NCBI RefSeq assembly: GCF_018390595.1
Contig: NZ_JAHBAV010000007.1
Span: 19,340 to 83,339 of the forward strand
Length of the DNA: 64,000 bases
Origin: Dietzia massiliensis
GTDB lineage: Bacteria; Actinomycetota; Actinomycetes; Mycobacteriales; Mycobacteriaceae
Direction: 5' to 3'
Below, piece after piece: positions 1 to 7,097 of this stretch. Position 1 is the first letter of the stretch. The number at the start of each line of letters is the position of its first letter. Both the position numbers and the translations under genes were made by a program. Below the pieces are notes generated by a model. That model worked only from the letters and a program-made list of their open reading frames with translations. It was not told where the DNA came from and ran no database searches.

Positions 1-1122
1 CGGCTGCGCGCACGTGGCTTCTCCGCCGCCCCGATCAACGGCGACATCCCCCAGAACCTCCGCGAGCGCACCATCGAGGCGCTCAAGGACGGGCGCACCG
101 ACATCCTCGTCGCGACCGACGTCGCAGCCCGTGGTCTCGACGTGCCGCGCATCAGCCACGTCGTCAACTACGACATCCCGCACGACACCGAGTCGTACAT
201 CCACCGCATCGGCCGAACGGGCCGCGCCGGCCGGAGCGGGCACGCACTGCTGTTCGTCACCCCCCGCGAGCGTCGACTGCTGTCCCAGATCGAGCGCGCG
301 ACCAGGCAGCCGTTGACGGAGGTCCAGCTGCCCAGCGTCGATGACGTCAACGAGATGCGGATGGCCAAGTTCGCACAGTCGATCACCGAGAGCCTCGACG
401 ACCCCAACATCGCGCTGTTCCGCCGGCTCGTGGAGGAGTACGCGTCCGAGCACTCGGTCTCGATGGCCGACATCGCGGCCGCACTGGCCACCCAGTCCCG
501 CAACTCGGACGAGTTCCTCATGCGTGAGCCCGAGCGTCCCCCGCGGCGTGAGCGGCAGGACGACCGCGGGGGCGACCGTCGCGACCGCCCCGCGCGGAAC
601 TTCTCCGACGGGCCGCGGCCGTCGCGCTCGGGCAAGGACATGGCCCAGTACCGGATCGCCGTGGGCAAGCGGAACAACGTCAAGCCCGGATCCATCATGG
701 GCGCGCTGGCCAATGAGGCCGGCCTCAGCGGGGGCGACATCGGGCGCATCTCGATCCGTTTCGATCACTCGATCGTGGAGCTGCCCGCCGGCCTGCCCTC
801 GGATCAGCTCGAGTCGATGAAGGGCATCCGCGTCGGCGGCGCCGAGATCGACATCCGGCCGGACAGTGGCGCGCCGGCGGGGCGTCCCTCCTCGTTCCGG
901 GACGACCGCGGCGGGAAGCCGCGCGGGGGCGGCCACCGGCGCGACGATCGCGGTGACCGCGGTGGTTACTCTGACCGTCGCGGCGAGCGACACGGGGATC
1001 GCCGGGACGACAGGCGCGACAACCGGCGCGACGACCGGGGCGGGTTCCGCCGCGGGGACGACGACCGTCGCGGCGGCGGAGGGTTCCGGGGGCGTTCCGG
1101 GGGCGGGCAGGACCGCTACTGA
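1..1122 (+). CDS. DEAD-box ATP-dependent RNA helicase, C-terminal part (5' truncated by window edge)
   Basis: Only the second RecA-like domain and tail are in the window, because the reading frame is already open at base 1. Visible helicase motifs are VATDVAARGLDVP (bases 112-150) and HRIGRTGRAGR (202-234), which are motifs V and VI of DEAD-box RNA helicases. A DbpA/CsdA-type RNA-binding domain follows at about 640-870 (MAQYRIAVGKRN onward). The last 80 residues are an Arg/Gly/Asp-rich disordered tail with RDDR and RGG units. This architecture is that of DeaD/CsdA helicases, which unwind structured RNA in ribosome assembly and cold adaptation. DeaD/CsdA is an inference from domain order; the DEAD motif itself lies outside the window. 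A strong terminator follows directly. Confidence 0.93.
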   Translation, partial: RLRARGFSAAPINGDIPQNLRERTIEALKDGRTDILVATDVAARGLDVPRISHVVNYDIPHDTESYIHRIGRTGRAGRSGHALLFVTPRERRLLSQIERATRQPLTEVQLPSVDDVNEMRMAKFAQSITESLDDPNIALFRRLVEEYASEHSVSMADIAAALATQSRNSDEFLMREPERPPRRERQDDRGGDRRDRPARNFSDGPRPSRSGKDMAQYRIAVGKRNNVKPGSIMGALANEAGLSGGDIGRISIRFDHSIVELPAGLPSDQLESMKGIRVGGAEIDIRPDSGAPAGRPSSFRDDRGGKPRGGGHRRDDRGDRGGYSDRRGERHGDRRDDRRDNRRDDRGGFRRGDDDRRGGGGFRGRSGGGQDRY

Positions 1123-1133
1123 CGCGGATTCCC

Positions 1134-1171
1134 GCGGTAGGCCGGCGTCGACGCCGGCCTACCGCCTCTTT
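1134..1171 (+). terminator. Rho-independent terminator after the RNA helicase gene
   Basis: A perfect 14-bp stem (1134-1147 with 1152-1165) closes a TCGA tetraloop and is followed by CTCTTT. It starts 12 nt after the helicase stop codon and 26 nt before the end of the convergent HNH nuclease gene, so it may also serve the opposite strand, although the U-rich tail is on the plus side. Confidence 0.8.
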
Positions 1172-1196
1172 GCCCGGCCGGACGCCGGCCTCCACC

Positions 1197-2000
1197 TCAC
1201 CGCCCTGCCGGACACCGACGGGCGGCGTCGGCGAGGGCCTCGTGATCCGACCTCGTCACGGGGAGCCCGTAGACCGTGGCCGCGGTGAGGTACCGGGACG
1301 CGTAGAAGCAGTGACGGGCCGGGTCCGGTGGGAGCCAGTCGGCGGGGGTGGAATCGCTCTTCCCGGTGTTGACCGCGGCGGTGACGGCCAGCAGATTGTG
1401 GTCGACGTCGTTGGCGAAAGCGGCGCGCCGACTCGGAGACCAGGCCCATGCGCCGAGGTCCCACGCAGCCGAGAGCGGGTAGACGTGATCTACGTGGATC
1501 CCGCGTAGCCCGGTGACGCCCACGTCGACGGCCCGCCCGGTGTAGGGGTCGACGAGGACGCCACCGTCACGCTCGCACGGCGATCCGGATACCGGGGTCC
1601 CCCCGCGCAGGTCACGCGCCAGGACGTCGTGGCGGGTCGAACACCCGTTGCCCGCCCCGGGCGCCTCGGTCGAGTCGCTCCAGGCGGGCCCGAACACGCA
1701 GGCGGATGCGCCGCTGCACTCACGGTCGTATCCGGGCACCGACTCACGGGCGTCCACCACGCGCACCGTCTCGAGCAGAGCCAGGACCGACTGCCTCGGC
1801 GGGCTACCGGGCGCCGAGTCGGGCGGCTGGCCGAGGCGGGCGACGACGATCGCCGCCACGACGACCGCCGACGCGAGCGCCAGTGCCCGCGGTGCGAGGG
1901 GCGGGACCACCCTCGCGCGTGCCGTGGTGCGCCGTCGCCGCGGCGGCCACGGGCCCGCCGCCGCCCGCGCCGACGACCACTGCCGCACTCTCCGGATCAC
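1197..2000 (-). CDS. membrane-anchored or secreted HNH endonuclease (DUF1524/GmrSD C-terminal type)
   Basis: The C-terminal half carries the HNH signature of the DUF1524 family: HVDHVYPLSAAWDLG, then ANDVDHNLLAV and N-x-x-KSDSTPADWLPP, the usual DHxxP...NL...N..K layout. Near the N-terminus is one hydrophobic segment (ALALASAVVVAAIVVA) after an Arg-rich stretch, so the nuclease domain should face outside the membrane or be released. Several Cys residues between the segment and the HNH core could form disulfides, consistent with an extracytoplasmic location. I chose the GTG at 2000 because AGGATC lies 7 nt upstream; an in-frame GTG at 2090 would add 30 unlikely residues. Small secreted HNH nucleases of this type are common in actinobacteria. 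Their substrate is not established, and nothing here identifies it. Confidence 0.82.
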   Translation of the reverse strand: MIRRVRQWSSARAAAGPWPPRRRRTTARARVVPPLAPRALALASAVVVAAIVVARLGQPPDSAPGSPPRQSVLALLETVRVVDARESVPGYDRECSGASACVFGPAWSDSTEAPGAGNGCSTRHDVLARDLRGGTPVSGSPCERDGGVLVDPYTGRAVDVGVTGLRGIHVDHVYPLSAAWDLGAWAWSPSRRAAFANDVDHNLLAVTAAVNTGKSDSTPADWLPPDPARHCFYASRYLTAATVYGLPVTRSDHEALADAARRCPAGR

Positions 2001-2124
2001 GGACCGATCCTGACACCGACCCCGGGGCCCGCCGCCCGCGCACGAGGTTGCGGCGGTCGGCCTGTGGAGAGGGACGGCCCTGTGGAGCACCCGCGCGTCG
2101 TCTCGGGGGCGTGCGCCCGGAGCC

Positions 2125-2147
2125 GTGTCGGACCGGCGTGCTTACAT
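2125..2147 (+). promoter_or_regulatory. PafBC-type (RecA-independent) DNA-damage promoter of helZ
   Basis: The site reads GTGTCGGAC, 8 nt, TTACAT, then 6 nt to the GTG start of helZ. It matches the published mycobacterial consensus tTGTCRgtg-N8-TAnnnT, with the second base of the -10 box deviating (T for A). The upstream 18 bp (2122-2139) are identical to those before the sbcD-like gene at 5878-5895, with the same spacing to the -10 box and to the start codon. Confidence 0.72.
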
Positions 2148-2153
2148 GTGGGC

Positions 2154-5111
2154 GTGACCCCGACGCCAGCCCCCCGCCTCCACGCCGTGTGGCAGTCAGG
2201 GGTCGTCGGCCTGTGGTGCGAGACGGGCCTGCGCCGGCCCGGTTCGATTGCCCCCGCGTCGTCGGTGACCGCGGTCGGGAGGGCCGGGGCCCCGCGGGAC
2301 GTAGTGGAGTTGCTCGGCGGGTTCTCGCTCACCCACCGGATCGCGGTGCGGGTGCCCCTCGAGGGTCGGGTCCGTCCGGCGACCGTCCCGGGGATCCGCG
2401 TCTCGGTGGCCACGGCGGTGGACCTGTGCGGGATGACGGACGTCGCCGAACACTGGGTCGGCCCGGGGCTACGGGCGCTCGCGGCGCTCTCCGCCGGTGT
2501 GGCGGCCTTCGTCCGCGCCGGCCACGTCGTTCCGACGATGTCGCGGTCGGACGGCGCGTGGAACGCCTCGTGGGCGCTCGCGGCCTCGCCCGTCGTGTCG
2601 GCGTGGGCCGCGGAGAGTCTGAGCCGGTGCCACGGTCTGGTGTCGGACCGCGAGGATCTCGACCGGCTGCTCGCGGCGCTGGCGGATCAGCACGCCCGGA
2701 TGGCCCTCGCGCCGCTGGCCGCCGACCGGCGCAGCGTGCTGGGCTCGGCCCTGATCGTCGGTGGAGAGGTGACCTCGGGTGGCCACGCGCTGGCCGAGGC
2801 GATCGGGGAGTTCGGACGCGCGGCGGCGGCGAGAGACGTCGAGGTGGTCTTCCGCGTGGTGGAGCCGTCCGGGGAGGCGGACGTCGACGGTGACGGCGTC
2901 GGTGATGCCGACCGGGACGGAGTCGGTGATGCCGGGCGGGGCGCCGAGCCCGGGGCGGGCGTCCACGGGGACGAGAGGACCGGTGGTGCCGTCGACGCGG
3001 AGGTTCTGTGGCGGCTGGAGGTCTTGGTGCGCACGGGCACGGACACCTTGCGCCCGTTCTCCGACCTGCCGGACACGACCGCGGTCGGCGACGCCGTCCG
3101 CGATGTCGTCGACCGCGCGGTGCGCTGCTGGCCGCCACTGGGACGCGCCGTACCGGCGCTCGACGGCCAGGACCTCCTCCTCCCCACCGAGCTGGTGGTG
3201 CAGCTCGTCGACGAGGGGGTCGAGGCGCTGCGCGGGCGGGGCGTCGAGGTGCTCCTGCCACGGGCGTGGACCAGGGTGCGGACCGCCGTGCGCGTCACCG
3301 TCGCGGAACCCGGCACGGAGAACGTCGACTCCGGTCGCCGCCTGGGGCTGGACCAGCTGGCGGACGTCAACTGGGAGATGGTGGTCGACGACGTCCCCCT
3401 CGACGCCACCGAGGTCCGGATGCTCCTGGACGCCGCCTCGGACCTCGTCAAGCTCCGCGGTCAGTGGGTCCGTGCGGATCCGGGGGCGCTCCGGCGCGCG
3501 GCCCGCTTCCTCGCGGCCAGGCGTGGCGGGCGGGTCACCGCACCGGCTCTCGCCGCCGCGATGATGTCCGAGGAGGCGGAGGGCGTCGAGATCGAGGCGC
3601 CCACGACCCTCGACTGGATCCCCTCGTCGTCGTCGATGCCCGTCGACCTCCCGGCGTGGTTCGTCGCCACCCTCCGTCCCTACCAGCTCGAGGGCGTGCG
3701 CTGGCTGACGTCGCTCGCCCGCGCGGGTGTCGGCGCCGTCCTGGCCGACGACATGGGGCTCGGCAAGACCATGCAGGTTCTCGCTCTCACCGCCTCCGAG
3801 CACGCCCGGGGCGTGCTCGGCCCCACCCTCGTGGTGGCGCCTCTCACCCTGGTCGCCACCTGGGCGCGCGAGGCCGCGACCTTCGCCCCGGAGCTGACGG
3901 TGCGCGTCCACCACGGCCCCTCACGTGAGCGGGGCGACGACGCGGCCGGGCGGCTCGGTGCCGCCGACCTCGTCCTCACGTCGTATGGCACCGCTTCGCG
4001 TGACGCCGAGCTCCTCGCCGCGGTGCCGTGGCGCCGACTCGTCGCCGACGAGGCCCAGACCATCAAGAACCCCTCCACCTCGGTCGCCCGCGCGATCGTC
4101 TCGATCCCGGCGGAGCACCGTATCGCCCTTACGGGCACGCCGGTCGAGAACCGGCTGGACGAGCTGCGGGCGGTACTCGAATTCGCCAACCCGGGTCTGC
4201 TCGGGTCGGCGAGCACGTTCCGCGCGCGTTTCGCGGTGCCCATCGAATCGCACCGCGACGAGGCCGCGGCCTCGCGGCTGCGGGCCCTGGCCGCGCCGTT
4301 CGTGCTGCGTCGCCTCAAATCGGATCCCAGGGTGGTCGCCGACCTGCCGGACAAGCTGCACATCCGGGTCGACGCGCCACTGACCCGCGAGCAGGCGACC
4401 CTGTACCAGGCGGTCGTCGAGGACATGATGGAGCAGGTCAAGGAGTCGGAGGGGACCGCGCGCAAAGGCGCGATCCTCGCCGGGCTCACCGCGCTCAAGC
4501 AGGTGTGCAACCACCCCGCCCACTACCTCGGGGACGGGTCCGCGCTCCTGCGCGGCGGCCGCCATCGCTCAGGAAAGCTCGCCGCCCTCGATGAGGTCCT
4601 CACGGAGATCCTGGACGCGGGCGAGAAGGTCCTCCTGTTCACGCAGTACCGCGCGTTCGGGGACCTCATCCTGCCCCTGCTCGAGCGACGGGCGGCCAGC
4701 TCGGTGCCGTTCCTCCACGGTGGCGTCACGGCGGCCGGTCGGGCGCAGATGGTCGAGGAGTTCCAGAGCGCGCAGGGACCGCCGGTGATGCTGGCGTCGC
4801 TGCGCGCGGGCGGGACGGGCCTGACGCTGACGGAGGCCAATCACGTCGTGCACCTGGACCGGTGGTGGAACCCGGCGGTGGAGAACCAGGCGACCGACCG
4901 TGTGCACCGGATCGGTCAGACGCGGCGGGTCCAGGTCCGCACCCTTGTCGCGCCGGGGACGGTCGAGGACCGCATCGATGAACTGCTCGAGGCCAAGCGG
5001 GACCTCGCCGAGCTGACGTTGGGCCCGCTGGCGGGCGCGCTGACCGAACTCGCCGACGCCGATCTCGCCGCGCTGGTGGAGCTCACCGACGAGGGGCGGG
5101 ACGAGGAATGA
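2154..5111 (+). CDS. helZ: SNF2-family DEAD/DEAH helicase, HelZ-like
   Basis: A 985-residue SNF2-type ATPase. An N-terminal region of roughly 480 residues (including the SNF2-associated domain) precedes the motor. Walker A is DDMGLGKT (about residues 532-539), motif II is DEAQ (about 633), motif III is LTGTPVEN, and motifs V/VI are GGTGLTLTEANHVVHLDRWWNP and DRVHRIGQT (about 915). Length and layout match M. tuberculosis HelZ (Rv2101, about 1013 aa), and the next gene also matches its neighbour there. SNF2 ATPases translocate on double-stranded DNA and remodel protein-DNA complexes; the target of HelZ is unknown. The GTG at 2154 is chosen because the protein aligns from VTPTPAPRLHAVWQSG and a damage-type -10 box ends 6 nt upstream, implying a leaderless mRNA. 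Odd feature: an Asp-rich repeat near residues 238-262. Confidence 0.93.
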   Translation: MTPTPAPRLHAVWQSGVVGLWCETGLRRPGSIAPASSVTAVGRAGAPRDVVELLGGFSLTHRIAVRVPLEGRVRPATVPGIRVSVATAVDLCGMTDVAEHWVGPGLRALAALSAGVAAFVRAGHVVPTMSRSDGAWNASWALAASPVVSAWAAESLSRCHGLVSDREDLDRLLAALADQHARMALAPLAADRRSVLGSALIVGGEVTSGGHALAEAIGEFGRAAAARDVEVVFRVVEPSGEADVDGDGVGDADRDGVGDAGRGAEPGAGVHGDERTGGAVDAEVLWRLEVLVRTGTDTLRPFSDLPDTTAVGDAVRDVVDRAVRCWPPLGRAVPALDGQDLLLPTELVVQLVDEGVEALRGRGVEVLLPRAWTRVRTAVRVTVAEPGTENVDSGRRLGLDQLADVNWEMVVDDVPLDATEVRMLLDAASDLVKLRGQWVRADPGALRRAARFLAARRGGRVTAPALAAAMMSEEAEGVEIEAPTTLDWIPSSSSMPVDLPAWFVATLRPYQLEGVRWLTSLARAGVGAVLADDMGLGKTMQVLALTASEHARGVLGPTLVVAPLTLVATWAREAATFAPELTVRVHHGPSRERGDDAAGRLGAADLVLTSYGTASRDAELLAAVPWRRLVADEAQTIKNPSTSVARAIVSIPAEHRIALTGTPVENRLDELRAVLEFANPGLLGSASTFRARFAVPIESHRDEAAASRLRALAAPFVLRRLKSDPRVVADLPDKLHIRVDAPLTREQATLYQAVVEDMMEQVKESEGTARKGAILAGLTALKQVCNHPAHYLGDGSALLRGGRHRSGKLAALDEVLTEILDAGEKVLLFTQYRAFGDLILPLLERRAASSVPFLHGGVTAAGRAQMVEEFQSAQGPPVMLASLRAGGTGLTLTEANHVVHLDRWWNPAVENQATDRVHRIGQTRRVQVRTLVAPGTVEDRIDELLEAKRDLAELTLGPLAGALTELADADLAALVELTDEGRDEE
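2875..2943 (+). repeat. Asp/Gly-rich imperfect tandem repeat inside helZ
   Basis: Two imperfect 24-bp units (GACGGCGTCGGTGATGCCGA..., GACGGAGTCGGTGATGCCGG...) encode DGDGVGDADRDGVGDAG. The peptide resembles the calcium-binding DxDGDGxxD pattern of thrombospondin type-3 repeats, but only one or two units are present, inside the poorly conserved N-terminal region of an otherwise cytoplasmic helicase. Confidence 0.6.
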
Positions 5112-5860
5112 ACGGCGGCAAGGGCATCCGCGCGAGGGCGCGCGCGGGCGCGTTCGGCGGGCACATGTGGAGCCGGCGGTGGACGAGCGACCTCGAATCC
5201 GGGGTCACCCGCGGCGAGGCGTACCTCGCGCGGAAGGCCGCGCGCGCCGACAGGGTGCTCTCGCTGGAGCACGCGGGCCGGTCCGTTCGCTGCGACGTCG
5301 ACGGCAGCCGACCCGAGCCGTTCACCGTCGAGTTCACCTTCGCCCCCCTCGACGCCGCCGACTCGGACGCGCTCCGCACCGCCCTGAGGCGCGAGGAGGG
5401 CGGCGTGCTCGGCGCCCTCGCGGGGAACTTCTCCGACACCGTCGGGTTCCTCCTCCTCCCGGCGGTCCACGGCGACACCGCCTACTCCTGCCGGTGTCCC
5501 GTCCAGCCCGGGCCGTGCCTGCACGTGTTGGCGGCCGCGTACATCATGGTCGAGTGGTGGGACGCCAGGCCGGACGTCATGTTCGCGCTGCGGGGCCTGA
5601 GCGCCGAGAACCTCGGCGCCGTCCTGAGGGGAGGGGACGACGACGAGGTGTCCGTCGACGTCGAGGAGGCGCTGTGGGGGACCGAGCCGGTCCTGCCGAC
5701 GGTGCCGTCCCCGGAGCCGGCCGGACTCGAGGACCTCCTGGACGCGCCCGTGACCCGCAGACTGGCCGCCGCGACGACGAACGACCCCCTCGAGCAGCTG
5801 CGCGTCGTGGCCGATCTGGAGGACTTCCTCGACGCGTTCGGCAGGTACCGACCGCGGTGA
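5108..5860 (+). CDS. SWIM zinc-finger protein, HelZ operon partner
   Basis: A 250-residue protein with a SWIM-type metal site CRCPVQPGPCLHVL (about residues 127-140: CxC, then CxH). SWIM fingers bind zinc and occur in proteins that contact DNA or other proteins, often beside SNF2 ATPases. The start ATG overlaps the helZ stop codon (ATGA), so the two are translationally coupled. The same pair occurs as Rv2101-Rv2102 in M. tuberculosis. The N-terminus (FGGHMWSRRWTSDLE) is typical of this family. The last 80 residues show no recognised domain. It probably works with HelZ as a targeting or regulatory subunit, which is an inference from coupling and from SNF2-SWIM fusions in other bacteria. Confidence 0.88.
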   Translation: MNGGKGIRARARAGAFGGHMWSRRWTSDLESGVTRGEAYLARKAARADRVLSLEHAGRSVRCDVDGSRPEPFTVEFTFAPLDAADSDALRTALRREEGGVLGALAGNFSDTVGFLLLPAVHGDTAYSCRCPVQPGPCLHVLAAAYIMVEWWDARPDVMFALRGLSAENLGAVLRGGDDDEVSVDVEEALWGTEPVLPTVPSPEPAGLEDLLDAPVTRRLAAATTNDPLEQLRVVADLEDFLDAFGRYRPR

Positions 5861-5880
5861 GCGGGCCCGCGCCGGCCGCC

Positions 5881-5903
5881 GTGTCGGACCGGCGTCCTAC
5901 GAT
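5881..5903 (+). promoter_or_regulatory. PafBC-type (RecA-independent) DNA-damage promoter of the sbcD/sbcC-like operon
   Basis: The site reads GTGTCGGAC, 8 nt, TACGAT, 6 nt, ATG. It fits tTGTCRgtg-N8-TAnnnT in the TGTCR core, the spacing and the -10 box; the lower-case flanks differ. The stretch 5878-5895 is an 18-bp exact copy of 2122-2139 before helZ. The -10 to ATG distance implies a leaderless or nearly leaderless transcript. Confidence 0.78.
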
Positions 5904-5909
5904 GCGGCC

Positions 5910-7097
5910 ATGACCACCCCACGGGACGGCGAGACGATCCGATTCCTGCATTCCGCCGACTGGCAGCTCGGCATGACCCGGCGGTTCCTCGGAGACGAGT
6001 CGCAGGCCGTCTACACGGCCGACCGGCTGGCCGCCGTGGAGGCGCTCGGCACGCTCGCGGCCGACCACGGGGCGCGGTTCATCGTGGTGGCCGGCGACGC
6101 CTTCGAGGACAACGCGGTGCCGCGGTCGGTCGTCCTGCGCGCGGTCGAGGTCCTGGCGGCGTTCCCGGTGCCGGTGCTGGTGCTGCCCGGCAACCACGAT
6201 CCGCTGGACGTGTCGTCGGTGTTCCGGTGCCGGGACTTCGCGCCGGCGGTCGAGGGCGGCGGCGTCGTCGTGCTCGACGGCACCGGGCCGGTCGAGGTCG
6301 TGCCCGGCGTCGAGGTCGTGGGCGTCCCGTGGACGTCCAAGCGGCCGGATCCCTCCCGACTGCCGGCGTTGGTGGACTCCCTGGAGCCGACGGACGGTCT
6401 GCGTGTCCTGGTCGCCCACGGGGGGACGGACGAGATCTACGGAGGTCACTCGCCGTCGGTGGAGGCGATCGCGGTCGCCTCCCTGGAGGAGGCCATCGGG
6501 TCGGGTCGGCTGGACTACGTCGCGCTCGGCGACCGACATTCGGTGACCAGGGTGGGCTCCGGTGAACGGATCTGGTTCTCGGGCAGCCCCGAGACCACCG
6601 ACTTCGACGATGTGGAGACCGACTCGGGCCACGCCCTGCTCGTCGAACTCTCCCGGGCCGCGACCTCGTCGCAGCGGGGCGCCTGCACGGTCACGCCGCT
6701 GCGGACGGGACGATGGTCGTTCCACGCGGTCGACGCCCGGATCGACACGGACGCCGATCTCGACGCCCTGGCGGAGCGGATCGAGGCGATGGACGACAAG
6801 CCGCGGACGGTGCTCAAACTCGGACTCACGGGCACGGTCGGGGTCGCTCTCCGGGCGCGGATCGACGACCTGCTGGAGACGTGGGACGCGCTGTTCGCCG
6901 CCGCCTATCTGAGACAGTCCCGGACCCATCTGGTCGTCCGGGCCGAGGACACGGACTTCACGGACCTGGTCGACGGGTACGCGGGCCGCGCGGTCGCGGA
7001 TCTCGTCGCAATGGCCGGCTCCGGCGGGGCCGAGGCCGAGGATGCGGGCCACGCCCTCAGTCTGCTGTACCGACTCGTGGACGGAGGAACGCGATGA
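5910..7097 (+). CDS. Mre11/SbcD-like metallophosphoesterase, DNA repair nuclease
   Basis: A 395-residue calcineurin-like phosphoesterase, the nuclease half of an Mre11-Rad50 type pair. Visible motifs are SADWQLG (D17, Q19), AGDAFEDN (D63), GNHDP (N95, H96), VAHGG (H170) and ALGDRHS (D208, H210). Canonical SbcD/Mre11 has DxH in the first motif and GHxH in the last; here Gln and Asp stand at two usual His ligand positions. The same subfamily is represented by Rv1277 of M. tuberculosis. The start follows a damage-type promoter with a 6-nt gap. It overlaps the downstream ATPase gene by 4 nt (ATGA), so equimolar expression is expected. Role in double-strand-end processing is inferred from the family. 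Confidence 0.9.
   Translation: MTTPRDGETIRFLHSADWQLGMTRRFLGDESQAVYTADRLAAVEALGTLAADHGARFIVVAGDAFEDNAVPRSVVLRAVEVLAAFPVPVLVLPGNHDPLDVSSVFRCRDFAPAVEGGGVVVLDGTGPVEVVPGVEVVGVPWTSKRPDPSRLPALVDSLEPTDGLRVLVAHGGTDEIYGGHSPSVEAIAVASLEEAIGSGRLDYVALGDRHSVTRVGSGERIWFSGSPETTDFDDVETDSGHALLVELSRAATSSQRGACTVTPLRTGRWSFHAVDARIDTDADLDALAERIEAMDDKPRTVLKLGLTGTVGVALRARIDDLLETWDALFAAAYLRQSRTHLVVRAEDTDFTDLVDGYAGRAVADLVAMAGSGGAEAEDAGHALSLLYRLVDGGTR

Noticed and set aside
1629..2153. In-frame N-terminal extension of helZ
   Set aside because: The frame is open by GC bias only, lies antisense to the HNH nuclease gene, and is Pro/Arg-rich; the damage-type promoter sits inside it.
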